This document shows positions 35,294 to 39,908 of a stretch of DNA of 39,908 nt, in pieces. The notes under the pieces were generated by a model. That model was not told the DNA's origin, ran no database searches, and was given only the letters and a program-made list of their open reading frames with translations. The stretch spans positions 1 to 39,908 of the forward strand of contig JAQBVJ010000064.1 of the NCBI GenBank assembly GCA_027623235.1, written 5' to 3'. A program made the position numbers and the translations under genes. Positions within the stretch are counted from its first letter, which is position 1. Each line of letters begins with the position of its first letter. Source of the DNA: Planctomycetota bacterium (GTDB taxonomy: Bacteria > Planctomycetota > Planctomycetia > Planctomycetales > Planctomycetaceae).

Positions 35294-36673
35294 TTACGCC
35301 AGAAGTTCGTGTACTGGCGACCCGGCAAGGAGGTGATGCGGCCGGCCGAGCTGATCGTGGATCGTCGATTTCGGATCGACTCCCAGCAGGTGATACAGCG
35401 TCGCGATGAAGTCGCCCTGCGTGCGGGGCGAGTCTGCGGGGTAAGCGGCGGAATGATCTGAGGCACCGAAAACGGTCCCTGGTCGGGCACCGGCTCCGGC
35501 CATGACGAGCGAGTACACCCACGGCCAGTGATCCCGGCCCGAGTTTGTATTGATCTTCGGAGTCCGCCCGAACTCCGCGTTCACAACGACCAGCGTGTCT
35601 TCCAGCAGGCCGCGGTCCCCAAGGTCTGTCACGAGTCCATGCAGCGCGGCATCCAGTGTCGGGCCAAGCGACTCTTTCATCTTTTTGAAATTGTTGCTGT
35701 GCGTGTCCCACGATCCGTTCGGCGTGTGACAGTAGCTGACGTTGACCATCGGCACGCCGGCCTCGGACAGACGCCGGGCGAGCAGACAGCGCTGTCCGAA
35801 CTCGGTCTTTCCATAACGGTCGCGGCTTGCGGTTGACTCGCCGGCAAGATTGAACGCGGCCTGAGTCGCCGGCGAGGCGAGCAGCCCGAACGCTTTCTGA
35901 TAGAACTCGTCGAGGTCCTGCGCGGAGGCCTCGCGATCAAGAATCCGGCGCTGGTTGTCGAACTCGCGCAGAAGATTCTGCCGATGGCCAAGCCGGTCGG
36001 CAGAGAGGTCGACCGTTGGTTCAACGGCTTTGATTTTCACGTCGTCGCCAAGCAGCGGCTGATCGACGGCAAAGTGATCGTGCTTCGCGCCGAGGAAGCC
36101 TGGCAACTGACCGTGCAGAGTCGTGCCATTGCTGCGCCGCATGAGCGGTCCGATGCGGACCCACGACGGAAGTCGAGTGCTGGTTCCGCGCAGATGGCTC
36201 AGCACAGCACCGATCGGAGGAAAGTCCGACGGGGCCGGAGGGAAGTCGGTCATCGGCGTGCCGGGCGGATGCGCGTGACCGGTCTGTGCGGGAAGGCTCG
36301 CCGTCACATGATTCGGATTGTCGTGAGACATTGACCGGATGATCGACAATCGATCCATCAGCTGAGCACACGCCGGCATCAGTTCCGAAAACTGAACGCC
36401 GGGAAGGCTCGTCGAAATCGCACCGAACTCACCTTTGACCGCCGATGGCCCGTGCGGTTTTGGATCGAACGTCTCCTGCTGAGGATGCCCTCCGTGAAGG
36501 TAGAGCATGATGATGCGACGGGCCTTGCCAAACGTGCCGGTCTGAGCCGCGGAAGCCTGCTGTCGGAGCAGACTCGCCAGACCGAGGTTCACTCCGAAGA
36601 CACCGCCCAGCCGAATCGCGCTTCGGCGGGAGATACTGGAAACCTCGCGAAATCCACGGCAACCGTCGCTCAT
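35294..36673 (-). CDS. Tat-exported DUF1501 protein
   Basis: A 459-aa DUF1501 protein, the third in the window. The ATG at 36673 has GGAAAG about 7 bp upstream. The Tat motif is SRRSAIRLGG at 15-24, with a predicted end near SAAQ. Landmarks are IIMLYLHGGHPQQETFDPKP, SIIRSMSHDNPNHVTASLPAQ, FGQRCLLARRLSEAGVPMVN, SWDTHSNNF, VVNAEFGRTPKINTNSGRDH and WVYSLVMAGAGARPG. These are the usual metal-site and core segments of the family. It may be co-transcribed with the macroglobulin gene 241 bp downstream; nothing recognisable was seen in that gap. No DUF1549/1553 partner is adjacent. Substrate unknown. Confidence 0.93.
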   Translation of the reverse strand: MSDGCRGFREVSSISRRSAIRLGGVFGVNLGLASLLRQQASAAQTGTFGKARRIIMLYLHGGHPQQETFDPKPHGPSAVKGEFGAISTSLPGVQFSELMPACAQLMDRLSIIRSMSHDNPNHVTASLPAQTGHAHPPGTPMTDFPPAPSDFPPIGAVLSHLRGTSTRLPSWVRIGPLMRRSNGTTLHGQLPGFLGAKHDHFAVDQPLLGDDVKIKAVEPTVDLSADRLGHRQNLLREFDNQRRILDREASAQDLDEFYQKAFGLLASPATQAAFNLAGESTASRDRYGKTEFGQRCLLARRLSEAGVPMVNVSYCHTPNGSWDTHSNNFKKMKESLGPTLDAALHGLVTDLGDRGLLEDTLVVVNAEFGRTPKINTNSGRDHWPWVYSLVMAGAGARPGTVFGASDHSAAYPADSPRTQGDFIATLYHLLGVDPKSTIHDQLGRPHHLLAGSPVHELLA

Positions 36674-37032
36674 TGGCAGCTTTCCGGCGTGTCTGGCGTT
36701 TCGAAGATGTGTCGATCAGAAGTGCCCCAGGAAACCATCCGGGACCGTGAAAACTGAAACGCGGCCTGACGAATTGCGCTCGATCCGGCGGCAGGGAAGC
36801 GAACAGGGAAATCGTACGTTGAGCTGTTCCGTGTCGTAAGTCGGACAGCGGGCTCCGTCTGAATCTGGATGGCGTTCCGCAGAATCGTTGGCTGATTTCT
36901 GCTGGAAGATCGCGGGCTGTAAGTCAACTTTCGTGGCGGTGTCCAGACGGATCCCTCCGGCGGATCCCCCTCATTGCGGCCAGGACGTCTCTCGTCGAAG
37001 ATGCCGGGCGACCTTCCCCGACGGACCCTGGC
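36674..37032. other. Divergent intergenic region between DUF1501 and helicase genes
   Basis: A 359-bp spacer that must hold both promoters. A small palindromic pair GGATCC-N7-GGATCC lies at about 36949-36967. No clear hexamers, repeats or genes were seen, and the open frames across it are short and lack family character. Confidence 0.45.
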
Positions 37033-39798
37033 ATGCCTTCTCGCGACGATCTGGCTTCGGACTACCTCGACCAGCTTCTATTTGAACCGTATCCGATTCA
37101 GGAAGAGGCGCTGCTGGCCTGGTTCTCGACCGACACGGGCGTGCTGGTCTGTGCTCCGACCGGGATGGGAAAAACGCTGATCGCGGAAGCGGCTTTGTTT
37201 GAGGCTCTGCATTCCGGCCAGGTCGCTTACTACACGACGCCGCTCATCGCGCTGACGGAGCAGAAGTTTCAAGAGGTCCAGGCGGCGGCCGTGCGATGGG
37301 GATTTCAGCCCGAGGACGTTGGCCTGGTCACTGGCAACCGAAAGGTGAATCCGCACGCGAAGGTGCTGGTCGTCGTCGCGGAGATTCTGCTGAACCGGCT
37401 GCTCAACACCGAAGAGTTCGATTTTTCAAACGTCGCTTCGGTCGTGATGGACGAGTTCCACAGTTTCAACGATCGCGAACGCGGCATCGTGTGGGAACTG
37501 TCGCTCGGTCTACTCCCGAAGCATGTTCGGCTGCTGCTGCTGTCGGCAACGGTCGGGAACACGGCCGAGTTTCTGATCTGGTTGAACCGATCGCAGGGCC
37601 GCCACCTGGACCTCATCCGGGGCACCGAACGAAAGGTGCCTCTGCGGTATCACTGGGTCGAGGATCAGTTGCTCAACGAACAGCTGGAATTCATGGCGGC
37701 CGGCGATGACGAGACTCGCAAGACGCCGACGCTGCTGTTCTGTTTTAACCGTGAGGAATGCTGGAGCGTCGCCGAGCAGCTCAAAGGGAAATCGCTGCTC
37801 GTGGACGGCCAGCAGAAGCGGCTCGTCGAAGAAGTCGCGCAGCACGACTGGTCGCAGGGGATCGGACCGAAGCTGAAAACGATTCTGCTGCGCGGCGTTG
37901 GAGTTCACCACGCGGGCGTTCTGCCGAAGTACAAACGGATCGTCGAAGATTTTTTTCAGCGGAAGCTGCTGAGCGTTTGCGTCTGCACAGAGACTTTGTC
38001 GGCCGGGATGAACCTGCCGGCCCGGTCGGTTCTCATGACAGCTCTGCTGAAAGGACCTCCCGGCAGAAAGCGGCTCATGGATCCGAGCGTCGCTCACCAG
38101 ATTTTCGGTCGAGCCGGCCGGCCTCAGTTTGACACCGAAGGACACGTCTTCGCGCTGGCTCACGAGGACGACGTCAAGATTCTCCGCGCGAAGCTGAAGA
38201 TGGAGCAGATTCCGGAAGACACCAGAGATCCGCTGCTGATCAAAAAGCGGAAGCAGATGAAAAAGAAGCTTCCCAAACGACGCACAACGGAGCAGTACTG
38301 GGGCGAGACGCAATTCACGCAACTGATCGAAGCGCCGCCGACGAGCCTGGCCAGTCAGGGGCAGATTCCGTGGCGGCTGCTCGCGTACCTGCTGAGCCTT
38401 TCGCCCGACGTGACCCTTGTGCGGAGTGCGATCTCGCGGCGACTGATGGACCCGAAACAGATCGCGAGTTCGCAGCGTCTGCTGGTCGGCATGCTGCTCA
38501 CGCTGGAGAGTGCTGGCTGCGTGACGCTCACGCCTGAGCCGTCAGCCGAAACCCGCTCGACCATGCGCCCGAATTTCGGCGAGGCCACAACGGCGATCCC
38601 ACCGGGTGAGTCGGCGATGTTGAACCGGATCCGCGAGCTGGCCGCGGAAGGTGCCTTTGACGTTGAGCCTGCGGCGCCTCTGCCCTCTGCCCCCGTCAAA
38701 ATTGAGATGCCCGACGAGGCGTTCGGTCTGGGCCTTCTTGAACACGAGCAACTTCCAGACGAGCCACTTGCCGTCCCTTCTCCCCCCGAGGGGGGAGAAG
38801 GTGGCCGCAGGCCGGATGAGGGGGGGGAGGCAGTTGCTGCAGTTGCCAAACCGGAATCCGACCTCGACTCCCCCTCACCCGCCCTTCGGGCACCCTCTCC
38901 CTCTCAAGGGGGAGAGGGGACGGACTCGGTCGCTTCCTCTTCGCCCGACGAGACAAAGCCAGTAAAACTCACGACGTCGATGAAGCTGCTGCTCGAAGCG
39001 CAGGGCGTCAACGTTGGTGGAGGCTCCTCAAAGAAAGCCGACTCGACCAGCCCGCGACTGATCATTCCCGGCGAGATCGCCGAGGACGACGACTACTCGC
39101 CCGAGCGGGCGTACGCGACGGAGAAGCTCGGCGACCTGCTCACGTTTAAGAGCATCAATCCGCTTTACGGAATGTTCCTGCTGGAAGTCCTGCCGCACGT
39201 GACACCCGCCGAGCGGCTGCAGGCTCTGGAAAGTGTGCTTGAGTTTCCGGGATCGCTCGTCAAGTCACTGCGGATTCCCCGCGCGGACATGCTGCCGCCC
39301 GGTGTCTTCACGCGGGATTTCCTCAACCGCGAACTTCTGCAACGCGGAATGGCCTCGATGGAAGAACTCGGTGAACCGGGACCGGACTGGTACGACCTGC
39401 CGCCCGAAGAACGCGTCTGGCCGCTTACCTTTCCCGAAAAACTGCTGCGGCTTTTTCTGAACGAGTATCCTGGCGTGCCCGATATCCGGCTGATGTCTGT
39501 GTGGGCGGCGGGATCGCTGCTTGAGTTCGGAGGCGACTTCAACAAGCTCGTCACGTCGAAGAAAATCGCCCGACAGGAGGGCATTGTTTTTCGGCACGTG
39601 TTGCGAGTCGTGCTGCTGTGCGAGGAGTTCATCCAGCACCTCCCACAGGAGTCACCCTGGCACACAGAGCTCATTGAAACGGCCGATGCCCTGACCGAGG
39701 CCTGCCGCACGGTCGACGCGCGGAGCACGGATCAGATGATCGAGTCCGCGAGGACGGCCGACGTCATCACCGGTGGCGAACCGGACTCTGCCGACTGA
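37033..39798 (+). CDS. Ski2-like superfamily 2 DExH-box helicase
   Basis: A 921-aa ATP-dependent nucleic-acid helicase. Motif I APTGMGKT is at 41-48, motif II DEFH at 140-143, and motif III SAT at 171-173. A VHHAGVLP segment typical of Ski2/Mtr4-like enzymes is at 291-298, motif V TLSAGMNLPARSV at 321-333, and motif VI QIFGRAGRP at 356-364. Residues about 370-560 include a basic KKRKQMKKKLPKRR patch and a winged-helix-like region. Residues about 580-631 are a Pro/Gly/Glu-rich linker encoded by an inverted repeat element in frame, followed by a C-terminal helical domain. Planctomycetes carry related stand-alone helicases; a role in RNA turnover or DNA repair is not resolved. The ribosome-binding site is weak, and the start is chosen by the position of the Q-motif-like FEPYPIQEEAL. 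Confidence 0.93.
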   Translation: MPSRDDLASDYLDQLLFEPYPIQEEALLAWFSTDTGVLVCAPTGMGKTLIAEAALFEALHSGQVAYYTTPLIALTEQKFQEVQAAAVRWGFQPEDVGLVTGNRKVNPHAKVLVVVAEILLNRLLNTEEFDFSNVASVVMDEFHSFNDRERGIVWELSLGLLPKHVRLLLLSATVGNTAEFLIWLNRSQGRHLDLIRGTERKVPLRYHWVEDQLLNEQLEFMAAGDDETRKTPTLLFCFNREECWSVAEQLKGKSLLVDGQQKRLVEEVAQHDWSQGIGPKLKTILLRGVGVHHAGVLPKYKRIVEDFFQRKLLSVCVCTETLSAGMNLPARSVLMTALLKGPPGRKRLMDPSVAHQIFGRAGRPQFDTEGHVFALAHEDDVKILRAKLKMEQIPEDTRDPLLIKKRKQMKKKLPKRRTTEQYWGETQFTQLIEAPPTSLASQGQIPWRLLAYLLSLSPDVTLVRSAISRRLMDPKQIASSQRLLVGMLLTLESAGCVTLTPEPSAETRSTMRPNFGEATTAIPPGESAMLNRIRELAAEGAFDVEPAAPLPSAPVKIEMPDEAFGLGLLEHEQLPDEPLAVPSPPEGGEGGRRPDEGGEAVAAVAKPESDLDSPSPALRAPSPSQGGEGTDSVASSSPDETKPVKLTTSMKLLLEAQGVNVGGGSSKKADSTSPRLIIPGEIAEDDDYSPERAYATEKLGDLLTFKSINPLYGMFLLEVLPHVTPAERLQALESVLEFPGSLVKSLRIPRADMLPPGVFTRDFLNRELLQRGMASMEELGEPGPDWYDLPPEERVWPLTFPEKLLRLFLNEYPGVPDIRLMSVWAAGSLLEFGGDFNKLVTSKKIARQEGIVFRHVLRVVLLCEEFIQHLPQESPWHTELIETADALTEACRTVDARSTDQMIESARTADVITGGEPDSAD
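38771..38923. repeat. REPIN-like inverted element B, in frame inside the helicase gene
   Basis: This is the reverse-orientation counterpart of element A (12331-12468). The left arm starts CCGTCCCTTCTCCCCCCGAG and includes GGCCGCAGGCC. The right arm includes GCCCTTCGGGC and ends GGAGAGGGGACGG. The central 40 or so bases differ from element A. Its length of about 153 bp is a multiple of three, and it has no stop codon in the helicase frame. It encodes most of the segment between LPDEPLAV and TDSVASS. Confidence 0.9.
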
Positions 39799-39908
39799 GC
39801 CAGGTTTCCGCGTAGTCCTGGGATGCCTCCCGCACAGAGGGGGCGCGAAGTTTCACAGCTGAATTTGCAGTACTTCGGCGAGGAATTGATCGTTCCATCC
39901 GGCGCTTT
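39799..39908. other. Right-edge non-coding tail
   Basis: The last 110 bases after the helicase stop show no ribosome-binding site, terminator hairpin or recognisable gene start. A minus-strand frame is open to the edge but too short to judge. Confidence 0.3.

Overview
The window looks like a chromosomal segment from a member of the Planctomycetota. The basis is gene content: three Tat-exported DUF1501 proteins, a DUF1549/DUF1553 protein with a CxxCH haem-type motif, an exported sulfatase, very long exported membrane proteins, and a scrap of the DUF1559 family whose expansions are typical of this phylum. Most of the window is GC-rich. The first 2 kb is visibly AT-richer and is followed by transposase debris, so the left end looks like an accessory island next to backbone sequence.

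Layout. 1-2042: a gene cut by the left edge whose C-terminal half has the sequence pattern of a periplasmic solute-binding-protein (SBP) fold. 2043-2761: short tandem repeats and two relics of REP-associated tyrosine transposases (RAYT). 2767-4425 (-): exported sulfatase. 4483-4540: scrap of an IS110-type transposase. 4993-5679: secreted Cys-rich protein, then a terminator. 6018-9483: DUF1549/DUF1553 gene followed by a DUF1501 gene, with a nested inverted repeat between them and a bidirectional terminator after them. 9561-13399 (-): a TIGR03545-like and TIGR03546-like pair preceded by an M48 lipoprotein metalloprotease. 13948-25943 (+): two giant exported membrane proteins (1174 and 2819 aa), 11 bp apart, in which the same domain module appears three times. 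26074-26972: a small helical protein and an ArsR-type regulator. 27111-28490 (-): DUF1501. 28632-28976 (+): HspQ/YccV-like protein. 28987-35052 (-): 2021-aa alpha-2-macroglobulin-like protein. 35294-36673 (-): third DUF1501. 37033-39798 (+): Ski2-like superfamily 2 helicase.

Functional picture. Nearly everything acts in or beyond the inner membrane: a sulfatase for sulfated polysaccharides, DUF1549/1553/1501 proteins, a putative protease-trapping macroglobulin, an M48 protease, and the giant proteins, which are probably envelope-anchored. Only the ArsR, HspQ and helicase genes are clearly cytoplasmic.

The most unusual structure is not a single gene. At least five sites carry sequence-unrelated inverted-repeat elements. 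In three of them each arm is itself a hairpin (REPIN-like); the other two are simpler inverted pairs. One element type is present twice in opposite orientations: once between genes and once read through in frame inside the helicase. A different element is read through in frame just upstream of the signal peptide of the 2819-aa protein. The 2819-aa protein appears to be an end-to-end fusion of two module-bearing proteins that keeps an internal signal-peptide-like segment. It also carries embedded DUF1559 signature motifs. All homology statements come from motif recognition by eye; no searches were run.
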